DNA of 64,000 bases from CALBPI01 sp039821605 (GTDB lineage Bacteria > Pseudomonadota > Gammaproteobacteria > Steroidobacterales > Woeseiaceae): the NCBI GenBank assembly GCA_039821605.1, contig JBCBNV010000001.1, forward strand, positions 744,001-808,000, in the 5' to 3' direction. The translations under genes were made by a program, and so were the position numbers. The number at the start of each line of letters is the position of its first letter. The stretch's first letter is position 1. Of this stretch, positions 1 through 11,617 are shown one piece after another. The notes beneath the pieces are model-generated. The model was given only the letters and a program-made list of their open reading frames with translations. It was not told the DNA's origin and searched no databases.

Positions 1-534
1 TACGGTGCCTTCGATCGTTCGCGGCCCGAGGCGCTGACACTGTCTGCCGTCGGTGAACAGTGGCGGCTTGAGCGTCGTGAGCGCCCCGGCCGGAGACTCG
101 CCGCGCGCCTTCGGCCGGGCACCGCACCCACGGAGTTTGTGTTGCGCCTCGACGGCGACCAGGGCGTGGCGGAGTCGCAGGAGCGCGATGCCGTTAAACG
201 TCAGCTGCGCCGCCGCGCGCTCGACTACTTCCAGCACGCGCTACCGCCGATTGCGAATGCCATGGACGTCTCCTACGCCCGCGTTCAAGTCCGCGCGCAG
301 CGCTCGTGCTGGGGGAGTTACTCGTCGACGGGCACCATCAGCATGAATTATGCGGCGCTGTTTCTACCGCCCGAGCTTGCGCATTACCTCTGCGTGCATG
401 AGCTTGCGCATGCGCGTCATCTCGATCACTCACCCGCGTTCTGGGACCTCGTCGAACGCCACGTACCCGGCGCGCGCGAGCTCGACCGTCGGCTCGCGTC
501 CCGACACGAGGTGCTGCCGGGCTGGCTGCTTTGA
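1..534 (+). CDS. YgjP-like M48-type zinc metallopeptidase (5' partial)
   Basis: The frame is open from base 1, so the start lies outside the window; the visible part is 177 codons. The core motif is HELAH, followed six residues later by HSPAFW. This is the zinc-ligand arrangement of the YgjP/WSS1-like (DUF45) metallopeptidase family, in which two His of HExxH plus a later His bind zinc and Glu is the catalytic base. The Trp-Gly-Ser-Tyr stretch upstream of the motif is also usual for that family. The cellular substrate of the family is not known. The stop overlaps the TTG start of the next gene (TTGA), so the two are probably co-transcribed. Confidence 0.8.
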   Translation, partial: YGAFDRSRPEALTLSAVGEQWRLERRERPGRRLAARLRPGTAPTEFVLRLDGDQGVAESQERDAVKRQLRRRALDYFQHALPPIANAMDVSYARVQVRAQRSCWGSYSSTGTISMNYAALFLPPELAHYLCVHELAHARHLDHSPAFWDLVERHVPGARELDRRLASRHEVLPGWLL

Positions 535-1295
535 AGGCGCCGTCGCCCGCCGCCTTCTGGCTGCAGTTCCTGGCGCTGCTGCCCGTGACAGGCGTGCAGG
601 GGCTCTGGATCAGGCAGCGCGCGCCACGCATGGCCACGCGCATCGAGAATGGTGCAACGGGACGCGTCGGGGCTGGCGAGCGCGCGATCGAGGTTTTGGT
701 GACCGGCGAGTCGACGGCCGTCGGCGTGGGCTGTCACACGGCGGAGCAGGCCGTAAGCATGCAATTCGCGTCGCGGCTGGCGTCGCTGGGCGGGGCGACC
801 GTCGATTGGCAGGTGATTGGCCGCAATGGCGCGCGGGCCACGGATATCGTGCAGTTGCTTGCCACACAGCGCCGAAAGTCTCCCGACCCTAATCGCGTCG
901 CCGTGGTCTTGCTGGGTGCCAACGACGTGACGTCGCTGCATTCACTTCGGCACTGGTACGAGCAGCTCGTAGCCGTGCGCACGCGCTTACGTCAGCGCGG
1001 CTTCGGATCGATCTTCCTGGCACCCGTGCCGCCCATGTGGGGCTTCACGCTGTTGCCGCGACCCTTGCGCAACGTGCTCGGTGCCCGCGCCCGGCAGCTT
1101 GAAGCCGAACGCATTCGCGTGGCCAGCCTCTACCCCGATGTCACGGCGCTCGTGACCGACTTCCCGCTCGACACCGAGCTGCTGGCCGAGGACGGCTACC
1201 ACCCGGGCCCGGCGGCTTGCGCGATGTGGGGCAACGATCTCGCGGAGCAGGTGCTCGCGAGCCTGCGCGTCAGCCCTGGTCCAGCAGCTCCCTGA
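531..1295 (+). CDS. SGNH/GDSL-type hydrolase
   Basis: A 254-residue protein with an N-terminal hydrophobic stretch (residues about 8-25). The four SGNH blocks are recognisable: GES-T at residues 59-62 (block I, here Glu instead of the usual Asp of GDS), GRNGA near 97-101, GANDV near 129, and DGYHP near the C terminus carrying the catalytic Asp and His. It is probably an esterase or lipase acting at the envelope; the substrate cannot be read from the sequence. The start is TTG, overlapping the upstream stop by translational coupling. The 3' end overlaps the convergent DUF2333 gene by 26 bp. Confidence 0.8.
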   Translation: MKAPSPAAFWLQFLALLPVTGVQGLWIRQRAPRMATRIENGATGRVGAGERAIEVLVTGESTAVGVGCHTAEQAVSMQFASRLASLGGATVDWQVIGRNGARATDIVQLLATQRRKSPDPNRVAVVLLGANDVTSLHSLRHWYEQLVAVRTRLRQRGFGSIFLAPVPPMWGFTLLPRPLRNVLGARARQLEAERIRVASLYPDVTALVTDFPLDTELLAEDGYHPGPAACAMWGNDLAEQVLASLRVSPGPAAP

Positions 1296-2304
1296 GGTCG
1301 ATGACAGCCGCGTTTGCGCGGCTCAGGTAGGACGCCATAACCAACGAGTGGTTGGCAAACACACCGTAGCCGCTGCCATTGAGCACGATCGGGCTCGCCA
1401 GCGGCTCGAGACTGGCCTCGAGCTCACGGATGATTTGGCGCAGGCTCACGGTGGCGTTCTTGTCATCGAGCACCTGCTCGAAGTCGAATTGTGCGGCGCG
1501 CAGGAAGTGCAGCAGTGCCCAGGCCGTGCCGCGCGCCTCGAACAGCACGTTGTCGATCTTGAGCCAGGGCGTCTTCACGATGACCTCGTTGGTGTCGCCA
1601 CCCCCGCCCGAACGCGCCGAGGCATCGCCCGCAAGGTCCGTGTTCACGCGCGCCTGGCCGACGCTGGCAGTGAGGACCTGCGACATGTTGCCGAGCCGCT
1701 TCTCGACCTGGCCCAGCCATTCCCGAAGATTGTCGGCGCGAGCAAAGAACTGTGACTGCTCGGCGCCCGTGTCGATGAGCCGCGACTGGTAGCGCTCGAG
1801 CGCCTCAATGCCTTTGCGGTATTCCGACTCCGCGGCCGGGAAGATCCAGGAGTTGTAATCGATGTAGAAATGCGACTCGGCCTCCGCCAGGTCGGGGTCT
1901 TCATTCGATTGCGACTGCGAACGGCTGTAATCGTTGCGCATCACTCGCGACAGGTCTCGGATCTGGGTCAGCACACCCACCTCCCAGCTGGGGATGTTGT
2001 CGAGGACGAGTCCGGGCGGTGCGATGTCGTTGACGAGCAGCCCGCCGGGTTTGTCGAGCAGTGTGCTGGCCACGCGGATCAGCGTGTTGGTCGTCGCGAA
2101 GCCCACGGTGGCCGTTTCGCCGTCGACCTGGGCCTCTACCCAGAAAACCTTGGGTTCGCGCGACCAGTACCAGCTGACGACGAGAAACACGAACAGCACG
2201 ATCGCGCCCGTGACGATGGCCGGGATGCGCCACCAGGGCGCGGTGCTGGCTGCTGCGGCGCCGCTTGAGCGTGACTGCCACCAGTCACGAATGCGGTTGA
2301 ACAT
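1270..2304 (-). CDS. DUF2333 family inner-membrane protein
   Basis: A 344-residue protein with one clear membrane helix at about residues 28-48, preceded by a Trp/Arg-rich cytoplasmic tail, and a long periplasmic part. The overall sequence fits the DUF2333 family found mainly in Gammaproteobacteria, whose function is not established. It lies just downstream of the sirtuin gene on the same strand, 12 bp away, and may share the acnA transcript. The 3' end runs into the convergent SGNH hydrolase gene. Confidence 0.8.
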   Translation of the reverse strand: MFNRIRDWWQSRSSGAAAASTAPWWRIPAIVTGAIVLFVFLVVSWYWSREPKVFWVEAQVDGETATVGFATTNTLIRVASTLLDKPGGLLVNDIAPPGLVLDNIPSWEVGVLTQIRDLSRVMRNDYSRSQSQSNEDPDLAEAESHFYIDYNSWIFPAAESEYRKGIEALERYQSRLIDTGAEQSQFFARADNLREWLGQVEKRLGNMSQVLTASVGQARVNTDLAGDASARSGGGGDTNEVIVKTPWLKIDNVLFEARGTAWALLHFLRAAQFDFEQVLDDKNATVSLRQIIRELEASLEPLASPIVLNGSGYGVFANHSLVMASYLSRANAAVIDLRELLDQG

Positions 2305-2316
2305 GCGGTGATCTCC

Positions 2317-3063
2317 TTATGCGGCCAGGGCCGCGAGCAAGGCGGGCAGCACCTCGCCCGAGGGGCCGCGCAATACATGGTCTGCGCCCGCCGAGAGGGG
2401 CGTCGCTTCAGGGTTGATCTCAATGATACCTGCACCGTGGGCGCGGGCCGTACCGGCAAGCCCGGCCGCGGGATAGACCTGTGCAGAAGTTCCCACCACA
2501 AGGAACATGTCGCAGGTGGTCGCGGCGAGCTCCGAGGCCTGCATCGCGTCGCCGGGGATCATTTCGCCAAACAACACGACCCCGGGCGTCATGACACGGC
2601 CACAGCGGCCGCAGGTGGGTGGCGGATCGCCGGCCGCAGCCTCGTGCGCGGGCTCACGCGTCTCACACGGCACGCACTTGTCGCTGAACAGATTGCCGTG
2701 AAACTCGATCACGTCTCGACTCCCTGCGCGCTGGTGCAACCCGTCGACGTTCTGAGTCACGAGCGTGAGCTTGCGCAGCCGGTCTGCAAGCGTGGCCAGC
2801 GCGTAGTGCCCGGGATTGGGCGCGACCTCGGCAACGAGGCCGCGCCGCCAGCGATACCAGTCCCAGGCGGTTTGCGGGTCGCGAACAAACGCCTCGGGCG
2901 TGGCGAGCTGCATGGGGTCATGCTTTGCCCAGAGGCCCTCGAGCGCATCGCGAAACGTGGGCACACCCGATTCCGCAGACACGCCCGCACCCGTGAGCAC
3001 GGCGACGTGGCGCGCCGCGGCGAGCGCTTCGGCGCAGGCTTCGGTCGCGTCGTTGCCGGACAT
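2317..3063 (-). CDS. cobB: NAD-dependent protein deacylase, class III sirtuin (CobB-like)
   Basis: A 248-residue sirtuin. Visible landmarks are the NAD-binding GAGVSAESGVPTFR (residues 25-38), TQNVDGLH (103-110), catalytic His122 in FHGN, and a four-cysteine zinc module (C130, C133, C151, C154). Tyr70 and Arg73 form the YxxR motif that in class III sirtuins (SIRT5 and CobB) recognises succinyl or malonyl lysine, so desuccinylase activity is likely. I use ATG at 3063, where the homologous region begins; a longer reading runs through acnA sequence without family similarity. It starts 5 bp after the acnA stop, so it is almost certainly translated from the same mRNA as aconitase. Confidence 0.9.
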   Translation of the reverse strand: MSGNDATEACAEALAAARHVAVLTGAGVSAESGVPTFRDALEGLWAKHDPMQLATPEAFVRDPQTAWDWYRWRRGLVAEVAPNPGHYALATLADRLRKLTLVTQNVDGLHQRAGSRDVIEFHGNLFSDKCVPCETREPAHEAAAGDPPPTCGRCGRVMTPGVVLFGEMIPGDAMQASELAATTCDMFLVVGTSAQVYPAAGLAGTARAHGAGIIEINPEATPLSAGADHVLRGPSGEVLPALLAALAA

Positions 3064-3067
3064 GCGG

Positions 3068-5746
<2,679 letters not shown>

Positions 5747-5845
5747 GTTGCCTCCAGTAACGTGCCAGCCGCTGCTGCGTCGTTTAGTGCACACGGGCTG
5801 CGATGCCTCGCTGAGGGCTGGCAAGCGCTTCGGTTGAGGGCACAA

Positions 5846-5851
5846 ATTATA
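5846..5851 (-). promoter_or_regulatory. Putative -10 box of the acnA promoter
   Basis: On the minus strand a perfect TATAAT lies about 100 bp upstream of the acnA ATG, in an otherwise GC-rich 170-bp gap. No convincing -35 hexamer is seen at 16-18 bp. If used, it gives a 5' UTR of roughly 90 nt. Confidence 0.4.
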
Positions 5852-5917
5852 GCGGTTGGGGCGCTGCCACGGGCGGCGCAATATCCGCTATTCACGCCGC
5901 GAATCGGCGCGCGGCGC

Positions 5918-7060
5918 TCAGCCTGTGGCGACCGCTTCGGGCTGTGTCCGCGCCGCTTCGACGCGATCGATGGCACCGCCGCCCAGGCAGTGGTCGCCGT
6001 CGTAGAGCACCGCGTATTGCCCGCAGGCGACCGCCCACTGCGGCGTGTCAAACTCCAGGCGGACACCCGAGCCCTCGCGCCTCACGGTGCAGGCTTGATC
6101 GGCCTGGCGGTAGCGAATCTTCGCGCTGAGCCGAGCGCCGCCGTCGAGTGCGCCAGGGGCCGCGTTGATCCAGTGCATAGCGTCGCAGACGACGGCGCCC
6201 GTGTAGAGGTCGGGGTGGCCCTGACCCTGCACAACCCGTAGCTCGTTGCGCTCGAGGTCCTTGCCAGCGACGTACCAGGGCGCGTCACTGGCATCAGCAC
6301 GTCCGCCGATGCCGAGGCCCTGGCGTTGGCCCATCGTGTAGTACATGAGCCCGTGGTGTTCGCCCACGCGCTTGCCTGCGTCGTCGACAATCTCGCCGGG
6401 CTGCGCCGGCAGGAATCGCGACAGAAACTCGCGGAACGGGCGCTCGCCGATGAAGCAGATGCCCGTGGAGTCCTTTTTGCGGTGCGTGGCCAGGCCCGCG
6501 TCACTGGCCAGACGCCGCACGTCGTCCTTGACCAGCCCGCCGATTGGGAATGCCGCCGTGGCCAGCTGCTCGGACGACACGGCGTGCAAAAAGTAGCTCT
6601 GGTCTTTGCCCGGGTCGCTGCCCTTGAGCAATTCGACGCCGTTTGCGCCCGGGCGCAGTCGCGCGTAGTGACCCGTGGCCACGGCGCAGCCGCCCAGGCG
6701 GTGCGCGTAGTCCGCGAAAACGCCGAACTTGATCTCGCGATTGCAGAGCACGTCGGGATTGGGTGTGCGGCCCGCCGCATATTCGTCGAGGAAGTACTGG
6801 AACACCCGGTCGCGGTACTCGGCCGTGAAATTCACGTGGTGAAGCGGAATGCCGAGCTGGTCGCAGACACGACGCGCATCCTGGAGGTCTTCGGCGGCAC
6901 TGCAGTAGCCGTCGTCGTCTTCCCAGTTCGTCATGTGCAGGCCGTCTACGGTGTGGCCGGCCTGCTTGAGTTGCCACGCGACCACCGACGAGTCGACACC
7001 GCCCGACATCGCAACGATGACGGGGCCGGTGCCTGCGGGCATCCAGAATTCGGTGTCCAT
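5918..7060 (-). CDS. mnmA: tRNA-specific 2-thiouridylase MnmA
   Basis: A 380-residue enzyme that thiolates U34 of the Lys, Glu and Gln tRNAs using ATP and sulfur from a persulfide relay. The PP-loop SGGVDSS is at residues 19-25. The catalytic cysteines are C106 (PNPDVLCNREIKF) and C202 (STGICFIGER), as in E. coli MnmA. A start at 7042 (MPAG) is also possible. It lies downstream of nudJ on the same strand, the partnership seen in E. coli, but hflD, which follows mnmA there, is absent here. Confidence 0.96.
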   Translation of the reverse strand: MDTEFWMPAGTGPVIVAMSGGVDSSVVAWQLKQAGHTVDGLHMTNWEDDDGYCSAAEDLQDARRVCDQLGIPLHHVNFTAEYRDRVFQYFLDEYAAGRTPNPDVLCNREIKFGVFADYAHRLGGCAVATGHYARLRPGANGVELLKGSDPGKDQSYFLHAVSSEQLATAAFPIGGLVKDDVRRLASDAGLATHRKKDSTGICFIGERPFREFLSRFLPAQPGEIVDDAGKRVGEHHGLMYYTMGQRQGLGIGGRADASDAPWYVAGKDLERNELRVVQGQGHPDLYTGAVVCDAMHWINAAPGALDGGARLSAKIRYRQADQACTVRREGSGVRLEFDTPQWAVACGQYAVLYDGDHCLGGGAIDRVEAARTQPEAVATG

Positions 7061-7109
7061 CCGGGTATGTTACGAGAAATACGACAACCCTGCGGCTGCC
7101 AGGCACGTC

Positions 7110-7610
7110 TCAGATGCGCTGCGCCTTGCGTTCGAAGCGGCGCGCCAGGCCGGCGGCGTCGAGGCCGGGTTCGACGACGAGCTGCTCGCGCTTGCCGCGC
7201 GTGTAGTCGTCGAGTGCCGCCAGCATGAGCGGCGAGCGCAGCCGGTGGGCCTCAGCCTCCAGTGCGGCGCGGTCGTGCCAGTGCACACTCAGGATGCCGT
7301 GGTCGAGCGCCAGCCCGTCGGGGACGCCAGGCGCATCACCGCAGTAGACGAGTTGCAGCTTGCGTGTGTTGCGGTGCAGGTCGAGCCAGAGATAGGCGCC
7401 GATAAGGCCCGTAACCGTGAAGTCGTAACGGGTCTCTTCGAGAACCTCGCGGACGATGGCCTGTTCCGGCGACTCGCCGGCTTCGATGTGGCCGCCGGGC
7501 AGGCTCACGGCCAGTCCCCGTGAGCTCACTTCTTCGATACACAGGTAGTGGCCGTCGCGTTCGGCGATGGCGGCCACCGTGACATCCGTTTCGAGTGCTC
7601 CCTGCGACAT
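7110..7610 (-). CDS. nudJ: Nudix hydrolase, NudJ-like
   Basis: A 166-residue Nudix protein. The Nudix box GX5EX7REUXEE begins at GGHIEAGESPEQAIVREVLE (about residues 39-58), and the metal-binding glutamates are intact. E. coli NudJ dephosphorylates nucleoside tri- and diphosphates and thiamine-pyrimidine pyrophosphates, and its gene also neighbours mnmA. The GLIGAYLWLDLHRNTRKLQ segment after the box is close to NudJ. It starts 4 bp after the stop of the DUF7931-like gene and lies in the purB-to-mnmA run. Confidence 0.88.
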   Translation of the reverse strand: MSQGALETDVTVAAIAERDGHYLCIEEVSSRGLAVSLPGGHIEAGESPEQAIVREVLEETRYDFTVTGLIGAYLWLDLHRNTRKLQLVYCGDAPGVPDGLALDHGILSVHWHDRAALEAEAHRLRSPLMLAALDDYTRGKREQLVVEPGLDAAGLARRFERKAQRI

Positions 7611-7613
7611 GCC

Positions 7614-8120
7614 TCAGAGGTGCAAGTTGCGGAATTCGTGTTCGACTTCGCTGGCGGCCCAGATTTCGTCGAAGGTCTGCAGGTAATTCGTGGCCACGGG
7701 CGGCGAGTAGCTGTCCGCGATGCCTTCCCAGCGCGTCGCATCGAGGCGGTAGGCAATGGCCCGGTTGTCGGCAATGCAATAGGCCTCGGGACGGTCACGG
7801 TAGTCGTCGTGAACGTTGCGAAACTCGATGAAACTGTTGAGCCTGCGCCCCATGGTCACCAGCCGGTTGCCGTTCTTGATGGCTCGCATCGGGTCTGCGA
7901 TGAGCACCCGCACTCTGGCGAACCGCCGAGACAAGATCAGTTTTTTGACGGCTTCGAGAAAGTCCGGGTGGTCGTAAATGCCCGGCTCCAGGTCCCGGGT
8001 CAGGATCGACACCTTGCGTTCGGCCAGCGCGCACACCTGCGTCGCCGCCTCACGCATGTCACTGCGCGAGGACAGCACCCAGCGTTCGCCTTCCCGACGG
8101 GGATGTTCTGCTGCCGTCAT
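7614..8120 (-). CDS. DUF7931-like protein (PLD-fold-like domain)
   Basis: A 168-residue protein from the ATG at 8120; a TTG at 8168 is a possible longer start. It resembles the uncharacterised DUF7931 domain, a short phospholipase D-like fold without HKD motifs: RKVSILTRDLEPGIYDHPDF near the start, RVRVLIADP in the middle. As I recall, this domain often forms the C-terminal half of GNAT proteins. Here it follows a GNAT gene in exactly the same reading frame, with only one TGA (8190-8192) and no other stop between them, so it may be the detached half of a two-domain protein. Confidence 0.65.
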   Translation of the reverse strand: MTAAEHPRREGERWVLSSRSDMREAATQVCALAERKVSILTRDLEPGIYDHPDFLEAVKKLILSRRFARVRVLIADPMRAIKNGNRLVTMGRRLNSFIEFRNVHDDYRDRPEAYCIADNRAIAYRLDATRWEGIADSYSPPVATNYLQTFDEIWAASEVEHEFRNLHL

Positions 8121-8189
8121 TTGCACTACTGCTCTCGTTCCCGCGCCTATCCCACGGGGACCGCGCAATCGCAGTGCCAGCAGGTCGGC

Positions 8190-8630
8190 TCAGGTCCGGC
8201 TTAACCGCATCATGCGGTGTTCGATCCCGGCCTCCATGAACGAGTCACCAACCGCGGTGAACCCGAACGACTCGTAGAAGCCAACGGCATCCGACTGCGC
8301 GTGCAGCCAGGGAACCGCCTTCCCTTGGTGGATGGCTGCGTACAGCAGCGCCTCCAGTAGGGCGGCACCCACGCCCGCGCCGCGGGCAATGGGTAACACC
8401 GCCATCCTCGTGATCTTACCGTCGGGTTGCAGGCGCCCCGTGCCGACCGCGTCACGTTTTATGTCGTAGGCCAGGAAGTGCGTGCTGTGGGCGTCGTAAT
8501 CGTCCCATTCGAGTTCGGGAGGTACGCGCTGTTCCGAAATGAACACGCGTTCGCGAATCTCGCGGATGGCGTCGCCGTCCTCGACCCAGTCGGCCACCCG
8601 GACCACCGGCTTGCGCGCGGTGTCGCTCAC
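8190..8630 (-). CDS. GNAT family N-acetyltransferase (ElaA-like)
   Basis: A 146-residue single-domain acetyltransferase. The acetyl-CoA binding loop RxxGxG/A is at IARGAGVGAALL (about residues 81-92), after the beta-strand ITRMAVLP; the C-terminal FYESFGFTAVGDSFMEAGIEH is typical of ElaA/YjdJ-like GNATs. The start region, with RVFISEQRVP, aligns with the family start. The acceptor is unknown. It begins 7 bp after the purB stop and ends in a TGA in frame with the DUF7931-like gene. Confidence 0.85.
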   Translation of the reverse strand: MSDTARKPVVRVADWVEDGDAIREIRERVFISEQRVPPELEWDDYDAHSTHFLAYDIKRDAVGTGRLQPDGKITRMAVLPIARGAGVGAALLEALLYAAIHQGKAVPWLHAQSDAVGFYESFGFTAVGDSFMEAGIEHRMMRLSRT

Positions 8631-8636
8631 GTTATG

Positions 8637-10064
8637 TCAACTCGCGTCCGGGGCGCTGTCGCCGCGGGCGCGCAACGCTTCCTCGGCCAGCAGCGTGGCG
8701 ATGCCTGTGTAGCTGCCCGGCGTCATGTCGAGCAGCGCGGCCTTGGCGGCATCGGGGATCTCGAGGCTCGCGACAAAGCCGGCGAGCTGCGTGGCGTCAA
8801 TGGCGGCGCCGCGCGTCAGGGCCTTGAGCCGATCGTAGGCGTCGGGCACGCCGTGGCGGCGCATGAGGGTCTGCACAGGTTCCGCAAGCACCTCCCAGCT
8901 GGCCTCGAGATCGGCCTGCATACGCGGGCGATCCACCTCAAGCTTGGACAGGCCACGGGAGAGCGACGCACAGGCGATCAGGCAGTGGCCCAGTGCTGTG
9001 CCCAGATTACGCAGCACCGTGGAGTCCGTGAGGTCGCGCTGCCAACGCGAGATCGGCAGCTTTTCGGCGAAGTGCATGAGCAGGGCGTTGGCCACGCCGA
9101 GGTTGCCTTCGGCGTTCTCGAAGTCGATGGGATTGACCTTGTGCGGCATCGTCGACGAGCCCACCTCACCCTCGATGACGCGCTGGCGGAAGTAGCCGAG
9201 GCTGATGTACCCCCAGATATCGCGTGCGAGGTCGATGAGCACCGTGTTGAACCGCGCCAGTGCGTGCGCCAGCTCCGCGATCCAGTCGTGCGGCTCGATC
9301 TGGGTGGTCATGGCGTTGGGGGCCAGGTCGAGGCGACGCAGCAGGCGCGCGCTGAGCGCGGGCCAGTCGACCTCGGGGTAGGCCGCCGCGTGCGCGTTGA
9401 AATTGCCGACCGCGCCGTTGAATTTGCCCATGGGCTCGACGGCGGCCACGGCACGCAGCTGGCGGTCGAGCCGGACGACGACGTTGGCAAGCTCCTTGCC
9501 CAGCGTCGTCGGGCTCGCGGTCTGGCCGTGCGTGCGCGACAGCATGGGTTGCGAGGTCTCGTCGGCCGCGAGTGCCGCGAGCTGGTTCGTGATGCCGCGC
9601 ATCGCCGGCTGCAGCACGCGGTCGCGCGCGTCACGCAGCATGAGCGCATAGGCCAGGTTGTTGATGTCTTCCGAGGTACAGCCGAAGTGGATGAACTCGC
9701 TGATGCGCTCGGCGCCGTCGAGACCCGCGATCACCTCGCGCAGGTAGTACTCGCAGGCCTTCACATCGTGGTTGGTGCGCGCCTCGATGGCCTTGACCCG
9801 CTCCGCGTCCTCGATCCCGAAGTCATCAACGAGCCGGGTCAGCCTTGCCGAGATGTCGTCGGGCAGCCCGTTGAGCTCACTGATCTCGGCGCTCTCTGCG
9901 AGCACCTGCAGCCAGCGCACCTCGATCTCGATGCGGTAGCGGATGAGGCCGTATTCGCTGGCGATGTCGCGCAGCGGGGCGACCTTGCCCGCGTAGCGCC
10001 CGTCCACGGGGGACAGCGCCTTGAGCGACTGGTGTTGGGACGCCTCGCGTTCGTTCGATGCCAT
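8637..10064 (-). CDS. purB: Adenylosuccinate lyase
   Basis: A 475-residue fumarase/aspartase-superfamily lyase that acts twice in purine synthesis: SAICAR to AICAR, and adenylosuccinate to AMP. The family signature GSSTMPHKVNPIDFENAEGN is at about residues 294-313, with the catalytic Ser in the mobile loop; the catalytic His region reads MLSRTHGQTASPTTLG. Length is close to the 456 residues of E. coli PurB. It is the first gene of a minus-strand run purB, GNAT, DUF7931-like, nudJ, mnmA, and is divergent from fumC across a 164-bp gap. Confidence 0.97.
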   Translation of the reverse strand: MASNEREASQHQSLKALSPVDGRYAGKVAPLRDIASEYGLIRYRIEIEVRWLQVLAESAEISELNGLPDDISARLTRLVDDFGIEDAERVKAIEARTNHDVKACEYYLREVIAGLDGAERISEFIHFGCTSEDINNLAYALMLRDARDRVLQPAMRGITNQLAALAADETSQPMLSRTHGQTASPTTLGKELANVVVRLDRQLRAVAAVEPMGKFNGAVGNFNAHAAAYPEVDWPALSARLLRRLDLAPNAMTTQIEPHDWIAELAHALARFNTVLIDLARDIWGYISLGYFRQRVIEGEVGSSTMPHKVNPIDFENAEGNLGVANALLMHFAEKLPISRWQRDLTDSTVLRNLGTALGHCLIACASLSRGLSKLEVDRPRMQADLEASWEVLAEPVQTLMRRHGVPDAYDRLKALTRGAAIDATQLAGFVASLEIPDAAKAALLDMTPGSYTGIATLLAEEALRARGDSAPDAS

Positions 10065-10228
10065 TATTCGGGGGCCCTCTGGGTACCGTCACAACCCGGC
10101 GGCTGTGGCCGCGATGGGCGTGCTGGACAAGCTTCAGCAAACCCCTAATGATACACGCCCTGGGGACGTGATGGCCGTTGCTCCGAGCGGCCCATCGCAG
10201 CATCAAACACAAGGTTTAGGGCCGGGAC

Positions 10229-11617
10229 ATGAGCGACAAGGCAACGCGAATCGAACGCGACAGCATGGGTGAACTCGAGGTGCCCGAAGCGGCACTCTGG
10301 GGCGCCCAGACGCAACGCGCCGTCAACAACTTCAAGATTTCGGGCGAGACGATGCCCGCTGCCTTCATCACGGCGCTGGCGCGCGTGAAGTGGGCCTGCG
10401 CGGGGGCTAATGCCGAACTTGGCCTCATGACCTCATCGAGAGCTGTGGCGATCCAGCAGGCTGCGCAGACGATCATCGATGGCGAGCACCTCGACGCGTT
10501 TCCCGTCGATGTGTTCCAGACGGGGTCGGGCACGTCGACCAACATGAACGCCAACGAGGTCATCGCGCGGCTCGCGAGCGACATCGCCGACGGGCCCGTG
10601 CACCCCAACGACGACGTCAACATGGGGCAGAGCAGCAACGACGTCATCCCGACCACGATTCACGTCAGTGCCGCGCTTGGTGTGCGAGAGCAGCTGTTGC
10701 CCGCGCTCGAGCACCTGGCCAGCGTGCTTGAGGACAAGGCCGCCTCGCTCGATAGCGTGGTCAAGACGGGGCGCACGCACCTCATGGACGCCATGCCCGT
10801 GCGGCTCAGCCAGGAACTGGGCGCCTGGCGCCAGCAGATCGTATCGGGAATGGCCCGCGTCGAAGCGACGCTGCCGCGCCTCACGCGGCTTGCACAGGGC
10901 GGCACAGCAGTCGGCAGCGGCATCAATGCGCACCCGCGCTTTGGCGCCAAGGTGGCCACGCTCATCGCCGAACAGACGGGCTGTCCGTTTGAGCCCGCAG
11001 AATCGCATTTCGAGGCGCTCGCCTGCCAGGACACGGCCGTCGAGTTGTCGGGGCAGCTCAAAGTCATCGCCGTCAGCCTCATGAAGATCGCCAACGATCT
11101 GCGCTGGATGAACTCCGGGCCGCTTGCGGGCCTGGGCGAGATCGCGCTGCCGGCCCTGCAGCCGGGCTCGAGCATCATGCCCGGCAAGGTCAATCCCGTG
11201 ATCCCCGAGGCCGTCGCCATGGTGGCCGCGGAGGTCATCGGCAACGACGCGGCTGTCACCGTGGGTGGGCAGGCCGGCAACTTCCAGCTCAACGTGATGC
11301 TGCCAATGATTGCGAAGAATGTTCTGCAATCCATTGAGTTAATTAGTAATGCAGCGCGACATATTGCGGACTACGCGATTGCGGGCTTTACGGTCAACGA
11401 GGACAACCTGACGCAGGCGCTGGGCCGCAACCCGATCCTTGTGACGGCGCTCAACCCCGTCATTGGCTATGAGTTGGGCGCCAAAGTCGCCAAGACGGCT
11501 TACGCGCAGGGGCGTCCCGTGAAGGATGTCGCGCTCGAACTGACCGACCTCTCCGCCGAAGAGCTCGATCGCCTGCTCGATCCCGCCGAGCTCACGGAGG
11601 GCGGCATCCGCAACTGA
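10229..11617 (+). CDS. fumC: Fumarate hydratase class II
   Basis: A 462-residue iron-independent fumarase, homotetrameric, converting fumarate to malate in the TCA cycle. Superfamily signatures: GSGTSTNMNANEV (about 97-109), SSNDVIPT, GRTHLMDAMPV with the catalytic His, and GSSIMPGKVNPV (about 314-325) with the catalytic Ser loop. Length equals that of the usual FumC (about 467). The stop overlaps the ATG of the next Nudix gene (TGATG), indicating translational coupling. Confidence 0.97.
   Translation: MSDKATRIERDSMGELEVPEAALWGAQTQRAVNNFKISGETMPAAFITALARVKWACAGANAELGLMTSSRAVAIQQAAQTIIDGEHLDAFPVDVFQTGSGTSTNMNANEVIARLASDIADGPVHPNDDVNMGQSSNDVIPTTIHVSAALGVREQLLPALEHLASVLEDKAASLDSVVKTGRTHLMDAMPVRLSQELGAWRQQIVSGMARVEATLPRLTRLAQGGTAVGSGINAHPRFGAKVATLIAEQTGCPFEPAESHFEALACQDTAVELSGQLKVIAVSLMKIANDLRWMNSGPLAGLGEIALPALQPGSSIMPGKVNPVIPEAVAMVAAEVIGNDAAVTVGGQAGNFQLNVMLPMIAKNVLQSIELISNAARHIADYAIAGFTVNEDNLTQALGRNPILVTALNPVIGYELGAKVAKTAYAQGRPVKDVALELTDLSAEELDRLLDPAELTEGGIRN

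Noticed and set aside
8427..10148. 573-codon plus-strand open frame opposite purB
   Set aside because: Antisense shadow of purB.
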